Assembly (NCBI GenBank): GCA_023101885.1
Contig: JALPQD010000303.1
Location: 2,848,786-2,912,785 of the forward strand
Direction of reading: 5' to 3'
DNA: 64,000 nt
Origin: Typhlomys cinereus
Taxonomy: Eukaryota > Chordata > Mammalia > Rodentia > Platacanthomyidae
Shown: positions 45,596 through 63,794 of the stretch, one piece after another
Position numbering within the stretch: the stretch's first letter is position 1
Layout of the letters: every line of letters starts with the position of its first letter
The notes under the pieces: model-generated
What the model was told of the DNA's origin: nothing
Databases searched by the model: none
Seen by the model: the letters and a program-made list of their open reading frames with translations, nothing else
Position numbers and translations under genes: made by a program

Positions 45596-46052
45596 TTTTT
45601 CAACATCTCTTTAAAACAAAAAGTAAACCTATTATATATAATCATGATGATATTGAGTGGGACCCTAAAATATAATTTTTAATTTTTTAACTTTCATTCT
45701 TTCATACATAAATACAATGAATTTATGTATTTTCATCCCTTATCACTTCTGTTTTAGCTTGTGTTCCATTCCATACTTTCTCCTTTCCAGTCGGTTTCTC
45801 TCCTACTTTCAGATCTTTTGCCCGTGTGGTCCACTGGATTTCCTTTGGGATGTCCGTGCTGGCTCCTTATATCTGGCATTGGCTTTACATAGTCTCTCAG
45901 GGAAGTGTAGTTTTGCTCGAGATCGTTCCTCATCCATGGTGAAATACTGATAGGTCAACCACTGTGCGCAGATCCTGGGAAGTGCACTGACTGCAGTGAG
46001 CCCCTGGGTACAGCAGCCCTGCCCTGACCTGAGAATGCTGCCTGGCAGCCCC

Positions 46053-46766
46053 TCCTGTTGCAGTTTGCCTGCACAGTTGCTGACAAATCACCATCACACT
46101 GCTTAAGGGAACAGAGTTTATTTCCTTATGACACTCCAGTTACAGTTCATAGTCCATCTTTTTTTTTTTATTATTCATTCAATTGTGCCTGTGTGCGCAT
46201 GTGTGTATATATGTGTGTTTGTTTAGAACCATGGACGAATTCCGGAACCACCATGGACCACCTCCACCTCCTCCTTGTTTACTCTGTCCCGGGATTCACA
46301 GGCTTCGCCCTACCAGGACCAGAACCGCAGGCCGCCCCCGCTTCTGCCCAGCGTCTATACGTGGGGTCTAGGATCCGAACTCAGGACCTTCCACCTGCAA
46401 GGCAGAGGCTTAACCCCTGAGCCACCTCTCCAGCCCCTCATAGTCCATCTTGACCGGAGAGCATGCACCAACACCAGGACTGAGGGAACTGGCCACACCG
46501 TCTCTACGTAACTGTTGAAAGGGACGATCCTTACTTGCCAGACCAGCATGTCCAGCCAAGTGTACACAAGGATGCCCACTCTCAACCTGTATTTTATTTT
46601 ATTCCAGGGCCTAATCCCACCCACCATGGGCTGAGCCTTTCCCATCAGCTAGACAGTCTCCTACAGGTTTGTTTTGGGTTTAACTCAACCACTTACTTTC
46701 TACAAATGTGCCTAGAGCTCAAACTCTCAACTGTCAAGTTGACACCTGTGCCCAACTATGACACCT
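46053..46766 (-). mobile_element. ~430 bp interspersed repeat, copy D, interrupted by a SINE
   Basis: Reverse copy starting 'tgttgcagtttgcctgcaca' and ending 'gttgacacctgtgcccaact'. It is split by the young SINE at 46161-46437; the two parts join cleanly once the SINE and one target-site copy are ignored. Confidence 0.75.
46161..46437 (-). mobile_element. Young tRNA-headed SINE (reverse) nested in copy D
   Basis: T-rich tail at left, full body, reversed head 'gagccacctctccagcccc' at right. TCATAGTCCATCTT lies on both sides (46147-46160 and 46438-46451). Confidence 0.93.
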
Positions 46767-47429
46767 CCTCACCCTTAGGCTCTTATATTCTTAGGGCTTC
46801 GTCAGGAAGGCTCCCTGAGCCGTGGGGTGGGGGTGGAGGGTGATTTTGATGTCCTGTTTAGCGCTGAGCACTTGTAAAATATAAAAATTTAAGACCTGAC
46901 TCCGGAGTCCAGTGGGTGCTGTGTTCATAATCAAAGGCCATGTCCCCCACAAACATCTTGCGCAAGTCGGATGACTCGTCTTCTGCAAGCATCGGGAGGA
47001 CTCGCCCGACACTTTGGGGCAGAAGAGCCCCCTCCCACACAGCAAGGCCCACACCCACAGTGTCCAGCTCCACCGGGGGCCCAGCACCAGCCGACTGGCG
47101 AGGCCCTGACACCACTGTTGACCTTCGCGTGTCACCACGCGTGACACAACGGAACGCGTGTGTCAGGCCGTGGGAACCACACGAAAACTCTCCTGCGAGC
47201 GTTGACTGCAGGAAGAGTTGTTTTTTGGGGCCCTTGAGCAGAGTCCCTCGGTGGCCCCCTGGGTTTCTGGACTTCCCCTGGAAGTTGCAGCAAACAAAAA
47301 GGAAGAAAAGAATTGACCCACTCGCCCCATCAGCAGGAGGCAGCGCCGCCCCGCACCCGTGGGAGCCTGAGCCGGTGAAGCCACGTCCCCTGCCCCACTA
47401 ATGGCCCGTGACGGCCGCGGGGCCCGCGA

Positions 47430-47505
47430 GGCCCCGCCCTCTCTCCCGCGAGCCCCGCCCACCGCCCGCCAGGCCCCGCCCACCGCCCGCGAGACCCCGC
47501 TTCGT
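47430..47505. promoter_or_regulatory. MAVS: Tandem GC-box (SP/KLF-type) repeat in the MAVS promoter
   Basis: CCCCGCCC occurs several times. A unit close to ccccgcccaccgcccgc is repeated in tandem, with a third, more diverged ccccgccctctctcccgc copy in front. GC boxes of this kind bind SP1/KLF proteins; binding here is inferred. Confidence 0.7.
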
Positions 47506-47572
47506 CCCCTGCCGGCGGAGAGGACGCCGTCGGGCGACGACTGCCAGCGGTCGCGGGTGCGTCGCTCCTCCA
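47480..47572 (+). other. MAVS: MAVS non-coding exon 1 (inferred, start uncertain)
   Basis: The start codon lies in an exon with an acceptor at 49787-49788, so a 5' non-coding exon in the CpG island is expected. A consensus donor CTCCTCCA|gtaagt follows 47572. The 5' limit is not visible. Confidence 0.45.
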
Positions 47573-49788
47573 GTAAGTTCAGTGGCCCGCGCTGCGTCCC
47601 GAGGCTCGGCGCCCGCAGCGCCCCTCGGGGCGGTGCGCTCAGCAGGAGCCGCGCCTCGCGGCCTGGGTCCCGAGGTTGGGCGGGGTCGAATGACAGCACG
47701 AGCCCCGGGGCGCACAGCTCTGGGACCTGGAGGTTCCTTGCGCTCCGGCGGCTGCCGGGGCGAGCAGGGGGCGCGGGGCGTCTGCGCCGCACGGGCGGAA
47801 GAGCCCCTGGCGGCCCTCGGTGACTCGGCCAGGCGGGGCTCGGGGGCGCCGACCTGTGGCTGTCGCCCGGGAGCGCCAGCTGCGGCCTGGCCTGCGTCGG
47901 GCGCGGCCTCTGCCCTAACTGACTCGGGTCTCGTCCAGAAATCCAAGCCGAGACGTGAGACCTGCCCTTGGGAGGCGGTCAAAGCTGTCGGCGGTCAGGT
48001 CGGGGACACTGTCACCTTCTTCCCGACACTGCAAAGGGGTGCCAGGAGAAGATCAAAGCAAAACAGAGCATAATGTTGCTCTGTGGGTACTCGGAAGCCT
48101 CAAAAACACCTCGGAGCAGCGTGCGATCCGTGTCTCAGAGCTCAGGCCCGTGCTAACTTACTGCCCTCAGCTGGGTTCCAGAGATTTCCATTTCTTCACA
48201 GAGTCCCAAATGTTGAATCTTCCCCTCTCACGGTGTTTGTCCCTCCCTGGTCCCGAAAATGGTGCTTTGTGGCCCTCCTGCAGCAGGGATTCCAACGTGA
48301 ATATCCATCTATAAGTTTAGGGTTCAAATTCCGTGTGAAACCAGCTGTGTAGCTTGTTGTCATTTCTCTTCTCTTAGACTTATGTCAAGGACCAGGTGAA
48401 AGACTCTTAGAATGCCCCGGTCAACAGTGAGCCCTTCATAAATGTAAGCACATACGGGCTTCCTTTGCTTTTTTTAATGGGGCCATCAACAGACTATGTG
48501 CATTAAGAACTGAGTCTGGGCTGCTGAAAAGTGCTCACTTGACTCCCTCCTCTCAGACTTTTCTAGGTGCCAAGTGAAGGGAAGGAAAAGAGAAAGGAGG
48601 TATCTGCCTTGCCGCCAACAGGTGTTCTTTTCCATCTCTTGAAGTTCCAAAACACCTTACCTACCTGACCTGTCTTGATCACTAGCTCCCCATCAGGAAT
48701 GTGGCACTTGTGACTGAGAAGCCCCATCCTCCATGTGGGTGTGGCGTCTGAGACGCTGTGGATGCTCTCCACTCTGCCTTAATTCTTCCTTGCATTTAAG
48801 GCACTTACAATTTTTCAGCTGGGGCCTACAGAGATGGCTTAGTGGGTAAGGCGCCTGTTCGAAAACCTGGAGACTTGAGTTTGATTCTCAGAAGACCACA
48901 TGGAAGAAAGTGGGAACTGAACCCACATGGTGGAAAGGAAAAAACTGACTTCTGAAAGTTGTCCTCTGACCGATTCCCATGTATCCTGGCATGCATCATA
49001 TATGCTTGTGGTTTTTTTTTTTTTCTTTCTCCTTCTTCCCTCTTGTAAAAAAAAATGAGCTATTTAAAAATATTTTTTAAAACATGTATGATTGAACTGC
49101 TGTGTTGTCAAAACAAGCTCTTTTTGAGCCATTTTATGGGAAATCCTGGAAAAAACTAGTAACTTGCATTCAATGATGTAGCGGCTTCGGTGTAGCAAAA
49201 CTTGGTCTCTACCATAAGAACATGTGTGTATATGTATAGCAAACTTTAGTGTGACTCTGTAGTTGTTCCAGAAACAACCTGATCCTAAGACTGTCAATTA
49301 TTTGTTTTTACCATGGTTAACAAGTCTCTTAATTTCTTGAACTACATTTTCTCCATTTTTACGTTAGGATATACTATTACATGTTTGGCTACTTCTTTTT
49401 CTTTCAGCATACCTAAAAGAAACAATATTTATAAGCAGCCCTCTTGCTGTCTAGATCTTGCCAGAGATCAGTATCCTAACAATCACAACAGCTAGAGATG
49501 AGAGTGGACACCTCACATGCATTAAGGGCAGCTGCAGATTCTAATGCCGACCAAACTTGAAAGACAGAAATGAGTTCCAAAACTGTTATCTCTCTGGTCG
49601 TCAAATCACTTTTAAGCAATCTTCGAGACTTTGTGGGATTTAGTCAATAATAACAAGATGTTTAAAGAAGTGAGAGAATAAAGAAAAAAGAGCAAAGATT
49701 CTGAAAGTTGAGAAAGAATTGTTTTTCTTCCATCCCACTCCCAACTCTGTTGCTGTGTGATCTCCTTTCTTCTGTCCATCTCTCCCAG
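47573..49788 (+). other. MAVS: MAVS intron 1
   Basis: Begins in the CpG island, then ordinary sequence. A forward tRNA-headed SINE lies at about 48825-49015 ('gatggcttagtgggtaaggc', 'tgtcctctgaccgattccca'). No other element is recognised. Confidence 0.5.
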
Positions 49789-49830
49789 TTCATCCACTTT
49801 CCCAAGGCCAGAGCTCTGTCCAGAAGCTGA

Positions 49831-57593
<7,763 letters not shown>

Positions 57594-57837
57594 GGGCTCC
57601 GTTGTGTGCCACTCACTTGGCTTAGTTCTGTCTGTACTTTCTCTGTGCTGGAACTGGTAGAGGCTGAGCCAGGGGTGTCTAAGGGTCAAAGGTGCCGGAG
57701 GAGGCTCCGCTAGGGCGCCACCACTCGTCCATATGTCATTTTCACCTTGGCTACATGCCTGTCCCTCCCCATCCTCACCACTCTTGGCCTCTGCATTGCC
57801 CTTACTGCTTCAGACGTGACCATGTGGCAGTGTAGGT

Positions 57838-58028
57838 TGTTGTACTGTGTGCTTCTGAGGCGCTATTTCCATCAGCCTCCTCCCTGTGTGCTCAGCCTGA
57901 AGATCAGGAGATGTCCCTGAAAGGCACTCTGGTAGGCAGTGCCTTCCATCTTGTCAGGTCTCCTGACACCTAAGCCTAAGTGCATTTGAAGGGGGACCCA
58001 TAAGATCCAGCACCCACTCAGCAGCCTG
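57838..58028 (+). repeat. Duplicated block, copy 1 (MAVS 3' region)
   Basis: About 190 bp starting 'tgttgtactgtgtgcttctg'. It is near-identical to 58345-58536 at a constant offset of 507 for the first 173 bp; the one difference I see there is gaaggggg versus gaagaggg. Confidence 0.93.
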
Positions 58029-58344
58029 GCCTAGGCTCTGGAGCTTAGAGAACGGCAGAGCCCGGCAACCCCGGGGGAGAGGTCTGCAGGTTTTAGATAT
58101 GAAGTAAGCTAAAATTGACTTCCAGGTCTGAGGAAGCCCCTGGAGCCCCCCACAGCCCCTTGCCAGTTGAAAGAGAGACATCTAATGGACAGAGCTTAGG
58201 GCAGGCTTGGATTTCAGCTCCTGGTCTGCTTGGACCTTAGCAGATGAAGCCTCTTGTTTTTTTTTTTTTCTCTATGGGGACAACTCATCTTTTATCGTGT
58301 GCTGAGAAGCATACAGTCTAGTGCCTCTCCAGACATTACCACAC

Positions 58345-58536
58345 TGTTGTACTGTGTGCTTCTGAGGCGCTATTTCCATCAGCCTCCTCCCTGTGTGCTC
58401 AGCCTGAAGATCAGGAGATGTCCCTGAAAGGCACTCTGGTAGGCAGTGCCTTCCATCTTGTCAGGTCTCCTGACACCTAAGCCTAAGTGCATTTGAAGAG
58501 GGACCCATAAGATCCAGTGCCCACCTCAGGAGCCTG
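58345..58536 (+). repeat. Duplicated block, copy 2 (MAVS 3' region)
   Basis: Direct repeat of 57838-58028, separated by about 316 bp of non-duplicated sequence. Both edges are sharp on the left; the right edge decays over about 20 bp. Confidence 0.93.
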
Positions 58537-58599
58537 TGTTTCATTTTCCTCCTGCCCAGTCAGACTGATCTGAGTGAGGGCTTAGGAGGCAGAGCACAC

Positions 58600-58800
58600 A
58601 GTGATAAGGGCATTCTGCTTGAGAGTGGCCTCGATCTGTAGCTGCTTCTGCCTCTCACTGACTGTGTGGTCACAGGCAAGTTAAAAACTTCTCTGTGCCT
58701 TACTTCTTACCTGTTAAGTGGGTATGTATATACACACACACACACATGCACTAGGTTCATCACGAGAATTAAATGAATTTTATTTGTGTGAATTTGCATT
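58600..58800 (+). mobile_element. MIR-like element
   Basis: 'tgcctctcactgactgtgtg', 'gtcacaggcaagttaaaaac' and 'ttctctgtgccttacttctt' match the MIR consensus order. A short CA tract (58732-58745) interrupts the right part. Confidence 0.7.
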
Positions 58801-58994
58801 TCTTAAGGGTGGGGTACATGTTATTGCTTCTAAATGGGGAGGTGCTGGAGTTCTTGGCCATGTCTTTAGATTAGTCAAGTCCCTTCTGCCTCTACCCTTT
58901 CTTCCTATTTTCTGTATCTTTATGGAGCTGTGACGATGGAGGGATGGCCACTGAACAGCAAGGAATGATGGGTGCTAGCATGTTCTCCCTGCCT

Positions 58995-59406
58995 ATTGCA
59001 GTTGCCTGCATTGTTGCTTGTTGTACCAAACAGCTTAAGAGAAAAAGGGGCTTTATTTTGGTTACAGTAGGTTGTTGTACTGTGTGCTTCTGAGGCGCTA
59101 TTTCCCTCAGTCTCCCTGTGTGCTCAGCCTGAAGATCAGGCTGTTGGACAGCCAGCACTGTAACCACAGGACTGAGAGAGGGACAGTCCTCACTTACCAG
59201 ACCAACATGTCTGGCCAGGAATGCCAACTTCCTTAATCAGCTCCCTCCACCTTATTCACCTGCCCAGGTTCTAGTGCACGTACCATGGGCTCGGTTCCTC
59301 ATCAGTCAGACAATCTTCTGCATTTGGGCCTTAACTGTTAATTCTTTACAAATGTAAAGACTCTGAACCATCAACTGTCAGGTTGACACCTGTATGTAAC
59401 TGTGAC
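58995..59406 (-). mobile_element. ~430 bp interspersed repeat, copy E
   Basis: Reverse copy beginning 'ttgcagttgcctgcattgtt' and ending 'ggttgacacctgtatgtaac'. The middle contains the 75 bp MAVS-derived fragment at 59066-59140. Confidence 0.7.
59066..59140 (+). repeat. Duplicated block, partial copy 3 inside an interspersed repeat
   Basis: About 75 bp from 'taggttgttgtactgtgtgc' to 'gcctgaagatcagg' match the start of copy 1, including flanking bases (taggt) shared with copy 1 but not copy 2. It is lodged inside the reverse ~430 bp repeat at 58995-59406. Confidence 0.85.
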
Positions 59407-60570
59407 ACTGCCACCAGGATGTAATGAAGGTTTCCCCGTGGGTTCTTTTCAGGTGCTCTAAGCTGGACAAGAGGGTAGGCATGGGAGCTGACTTCATTCT
59501 AGATTTTATAAGCAAGAACTAGAGTCCTTGGACACATCACAGTGGGGTCACTGTGACTCATCCCCACAGTTATCAGTCTCCAGGGAAGCTTTTTCCCACA
59601 CTGCCCAAAGGGACTTTAGTGACCCAATGATCTGTTTTCCTGAACCTCAACTCACACTCCAAACTTAGCAGCCCTGATTCTAGACGTGGCCTGGCCCTAA
59701 GCAGTGTGTAACACTCTCACCTTGTGTCTAACCAGTCCTCGGACTTCCTACCCTCTCCCAGGTACCATGCTGACTATGCCAGTGAACAATCGTGCATGGA
59801 TACTGATTTTAAAGTGTGTTATCTTCCCAGGGTAGTTTTTTTAAAAAATGTATGTCAGTAATACAATGTGTAACACCTTAGAGTAGCATCCAAAGAGTGA
59901 GATCTTAAACAGTAACTGGCTACTAGGCAATATCTCAGGTCAGGCATAGGAAGTGTCAAAGGGCCTCCCTGCTCTTTGCAAATTCTCACTAGATCTTCAT
60001 TTAGCATGATCTCCATCCTAGCTGGTACCAACTTGGAGAACTTTTAGGTGCTATCTCCAAGAAAGAAGTGGGATCTTTGCCTCAGCTCTCTAGAGTCCTG
60101 TGTGTGGATGTGGCTCTCAGCTGTAGTTGAAATTTTAGTCCCATAGGAGGGAGGACTAGGGCAGGTCATCTTTATACCCATGTCTTGAACAAAGTGGAGA
60201 CCAGAAGTACTGGGAGTGAGGTTGCACCTGTACACAGAGGAGGTCTGGACACCTGATAGAACATTTACCCTTGGGGTGACAATTGGGTGGGCTGGAGTGT
60301 CTTCCTAAGCACTTGGCCGTGGTTGGGGGGACCTGCCTGCAATAGAGCCTGTTTCTTTCTCTGGTGGAATCATTCCATAAATCCTAAGCACTCTCACTGC
60401 CTCTACCCCCACCCCCAAGGGAAGTTCCTGGGAGCTCTGTTACTGTTTGAAGTCAGAAGTGTCATCTCCTTATCTTGTTTCCCTTGCTAGATGTCCTCAG
60501 ATATGTGGGCCTCTTTGTCTAGGATAGGAAGATATCCTTTCCCTTGCCAGGCCTCAAATTATTAATGTGT
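59407..60570. other. MAVS distal 3' UTR or flank, no gene recognised
   Basis: Unique sequence with no SINE and no recognisable coding content. It could be distal 3' UTR. Confidence 0.45.
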
Positions 60571-60574
60571 TTCT

Positions 60575-61190
60575 TTTTTGTTGTTTTTGTCTTACGGAGA
60601 CAAGGTATCATATAGCTCAGGCTAGTGCTGAGCTCCCTATATATCTAAGTGTGATTTTCAACTCTTAATCTTCCTGCCTCCTCAGTTCTGTCTGTCTTGT
60701 CTTTTTTTTTTTTTTTTTTTTAATCTTTAACAACTTGCAGAAATCAGTTCTCTCCTACCATGTTAGTTCTGGGTATCAAACTCAGGTTATCAGGCTTGGA
60801 AGCAAGTGCTTTTACCTGTTGAACCATCTTGCTGGCTCCAACTTTTATTTTTTCTGAGATAAGATCTCACATAACCATTTCTGGTCTTGAACTTTGTATT
60901 TAGCTTAGGCTGTTCTTGAAGTCCTGATCCTTCTGCCTCCATCTCTTGAGTATTATGATTACAGGTGTGTATCACCATGTCCAGTTTTAAGGCTTTTCTT
61001 ATTTTTCACATCTATCTGTCTATCTGTCTATCATCTGTTTATGTGTGTATGTATGTGTGTGCCACGGCATGTATGTATAGAAGTCAGGAGACAATTTGTG
61101 AGAGTCGGTTCTCTCCTTCCACTGAACCCAGATTGTCAGATTTGATGGCACGTGCCGTCATTGCTGAGCCATCTCACTGGTCCTTGCTAT
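60575..61190 (-). mobile_element. Reverse SINE cluster (B1-like and tRNA-headed)
   Basis: A reverse B1-like element at about 60575-60705, a T-run (60702-60722), a reverse tRNA-type SINE at 60720-60842 (reversed head 'gaaccatcttgctggctcc'), a B1-like fragment at 60855-60970, and another reverse tRNA-type SINE at about 61005-61185 with a TCTA/TG tail. Confidence 0.55.
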
Positions 61191-61625
61191 GTTTCTTTAA
61201 GACATGTTATTATTTACAGTTTTCAAATACACAAAAGTAAAGAGACTAAAGAAACAAACTACCATGTGTTCATCACCCAACTTCAGTAAGCTTTACTATC
61301 TTGCTCATCCCTGTGTGCTGCCCCCCTTTTTAATGTACATGCTCTGTGAATAAGTGAAGACTGAAGGTTTCCAGAAGCCTAGGATCAGATATAGGCTGGG
61401 AGGACTCTGCTCACCTAGATGCCCCTGTCCTTGAACCCTTTCAAAGTTCCAGCAGCACTGGAAGAGGGGGCTGCCAGGAATTCCTCCGTCATGAAGCTCA
61501 GAGGACGTGCCTGCAATTCTGCTGTCCTCGAGAGTGACGCCCATGATGGGAGTGCTCTTTTACAGTAAGCACCTCAGCCTTGACAGCCCTTCCAGAAATT
61601 CCCATGCTTAGCAAGATTGAAATTC

Positions 61626-61692
61626 TGCAGCATATCTCCTGCTTAAGTCTCCTAGGAGCTGCAGCATATCGCCTGCTTAAATCTCCTAGCAC
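61626..61692. repeat. 34 bp tandem duplication
   Basis: tgcagcatatctcctgctta... and tgcagcatatcgcctgctta... occur back to back at 61626-61659 and 61660-61692, differing at a few positions. Confidence 0.85.
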
Positions 61693-61786
61693 ATACATGA
61701 GGTCTGTGCTTTCCATAGTGTGCTATATTAGAGCTAGTGACCAAGACACTCTGCCCCACTCCTAGGAAATTAGATGCAGAGTTCTT

Positions 61787-62371
61787 TTTTTTTTTTTTAT
61801 TTCAGCTCATACAAACTTATTAGGTACACCAGTTCCCTCCCTCCCTCCTCCTCCCCCCCGTACTCCCTGCTCCCCCTCCCCACCCCTCTCCCTCCCCATC
61901 CCCCAGTGCCTCCCACCCCAATTCCCAGAGAGTCCTTTCTTGTGCATGACTGATTTTCCTCTGGGCCCTCCTCTCCGATGACGTACAAGGACCCAGTGGC
62001 CTTTGCAGAACCTTTTCCCGTGTTCCCCTTAGGTATAGGAACACTGCTGTGGCTGCCAATTCTTTGCCTCCAAGGATCTTGGTGCCTTTAGCAGATGCTA
62101 GACTTTGTGAGGTCAACAGTGTGTTGGACAATGCGCAGGGCATGCAAAGTCCAATTATGATTGCTTCAGCCCTAACTAGTATAGAGTATCTTACAAATCA
62201 TTGCTCCTCCCATCCTTATGCTCTTACACTCTTACCGCCCCCTCTTCCGCAAATTTCCCTGAGCTTCAAGATGGGGAGAGACTAAGCTGGGCTAGTTCTA
62301 GGTGGTTGATATAGAGTCTCTGAAGTTCTGGATTGTGGTTTGTTGATTTTCTTTTGCAGTTTTGTTGCTCC
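61787..62371 (-). mobile_element. 5'-truncated L1 insertion (3' UTR only) with 15 bp target-site duplication
   Basis: The left end is a T-run (reversed A tail), followed by a polypyrimidine tract and the L1 3' UTR body. AGATGCAGAGTTCTT lies on both sides (61772-61786 and 62372-62386). It is the same L1 family as 14480-15030. Confidence 0.9.
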
Positions 62372-62534
62372 AGATGCAGAGTTCTTATATATCTATGCCA
62401 GAATTGATACCTCTCCATGGAGGACAGTCATATAATCACTTGTGCTTTTGTCCCTTTAATCCAGGGCTCAGAAGGCCACAGGGTAGACTGGGTGTGGTCA
62501 CTGAGCATTTCTTGCTTTGCTGCTGCTGCTAGCA

Positions 62535-62680
62535 ACCACAGAAACAGTAATGATAAGGACCACTATTTACCCTACATCCCAACCATGTGCCAGGCTCTAT
62601 GCCAAGCCCTTAGGATCATTATCTCATTTAATACTAGCAATAAACTTGTGAAAGAGATACTATTATAGATGCAGTTTATA
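62535..62680 (-). mobile_element. MIR element (reverse)
   Basis: 'ccatgtgccaggctctatgc', 'ggatcattatctcatttaat' and 'gagatactattatagatgca' are the MIR signature in reverse. Confidence 0.85.
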
Positions 62681-62741
62681 GCTTGCAAGATTGAGGGAGG
62701 GAGGATCAAAGGAAACACTAATTCTTGGACTTTTTTTTTTT

Positions 62742-62910
62742 TTTTTTTTGAAGCAGGGTCTCAAAGTCTCAAACTCTCCAAGTAGCTCAGGGTGACTTAT
62801 AACTCCCCACCTCTTGCCATCATATCCAGTTTATACAGTGTTGGGGGACTGAATCTAGATCTTCATGCATGTTAGACAAGCATTCTTACCAACTAAGCCC
62901 TTTAAGCCTT
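62742..62910 (-). mobile_element. B1 and ID-like fragments (reverse)
   Basis: Starts with a T-run, then a reversed B1-like part (gaagcagggtctcaaag ...) followed by an ID-like part (gactgaatctagatcttcat, gttagacaagcattcttac). Confidence 0.45.
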
Positions 62911-62930
62911 TCCTCCTTTTTTAAAATTTT

Positions 62931-62932
<2 letters not shown>

Positions 62933-62977
<45 letters not shown>

Positions 62978-63184
62978 GTGGAGGACCAAGGATGACTTGG
63001 GAAATCATTCTGGATTGCTTTTACCTCCTTTTTGCTTTGCTCTGGGATTTTCTAGGCTCTGCTCACTAGGGCCGGAAGTGCAGGCTGCTACTGTTTCTAA
63101 CTGACATTTTTACTGGGACCTGGGGTCCAAACTCAGGACCTGCTTATGAGGTACTGATTTAACCCTTGAGCCATCTCTTCAGCC
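62933..63184 (-). mobile_element. tRNA-headed SINE, older subfamily (reverse), with (TG)n tail
   Basis: TG microsatellite 62933-62973, 'tgtggaggaccaaggatgac', 'gggccggaagtgcaggctgc' and the reversed head 'cttgagccatctcttcagcc'. Confidence 0.75.
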
Positions 63185-63790
63185 TTGACCTTTATTTCTT
63201 TATGGCCCTAAATCCTCAGGTGACTTGGTGTTTATCTGGAGCTAGGGACCATATTTAAAGATCTTCATACCAAAACATCTCTGCCAGGTATGCAAAACCT
63301 GTTATTTGCTCTAATAGTAAAGTTACAATAAATGTATAATTGATATAATCTCATCATGTATGTGCTGAGGTTCAGGGTCCTGAGGCTGGGGATGGTGAAG
63401 CAGGAACCACAAGCCTATAAATCCAGCCCTTAAGAAGCCAGTCAATTTGGCAGCCACTGCTTGTTAAAGGAGTCCCTTATGCCAGGTTTAAGACATAAGG
63501 AGAGGAAAGCACAATAGATGCCTTCAAATAGTTGGGGCATTCATGATATGTGTTATGGGCTAATAAGCCTTCATACATTCTTTCATGTAATTAGATAAAA
63601 TACTTAAGTTATGTCCCCCATGTGCAGAGCCTTGGGATGAGTCTTATGACACTAAATGAAGCCAGGACCCCACCCAGAGTCATCCCCTCTCTTGACCCAC
63701 CACTGTCTCCAGTATACTGTCCCCGGGGCATGGGGGCAATGAGAATAAATGAAAGTGTGTTTTAATACATGTTATGCCATCTATATTTAT
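63185..63790. other. MAVS flank, no gene recognised
   Basis: Unique sequence. An AATAAA at 63744-63749 could be a distal MAVS poly(A) signal; nothing else supports this. Confidence 0.35.
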
Positions 63791-63794
63791 AATA

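Larger units (their letters stand above)
46900..48100. promoter_or_regulatory. MAVS: CpG island and promoter region of MAVS
   Basis: High GC and CpG density from about 47080 to 48010. No TATA box is evident. It includes tandem GC boxes (47430-47505), the inverted repeat at 47129-47147 and the inferred first exon. Long overlapping open frames on both strands are a by-product of GC composition. Confidence 0.75.
57594..58800 (+). other. MAVS: MAVS 3' UTR (proximal part)
   Basis: Follows the TGA at 57591-57593. It contains the duplicated blocks 57838-58028 and 58345-58536, a T-run (58257-58270), a forward MIR-like element (about 58600-58800) and an ATTAAA at 58768-58773, a possible poly(A) signal. 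Human MAVS has a long 3' UTR, so transcription may continue towards the window end. Confidence 0.5.

Noticed and set aside
25933..46420. Repeated open frames sharing similar peptides across several loci (for example 26045, 27086, 36125, 42028, 44353, 46183)
   Set aside because: They are the same tRNA-headed SINE translated repeatedly, not a gene family.
47163..48073. Long open frames on both strands at the MAVS CpG island
   Set aside because: Same GC-driven artefact; compositions are Arg/Ala/Pro-rich and mutually overlapping, and they cross the inferred exon 1 donor.
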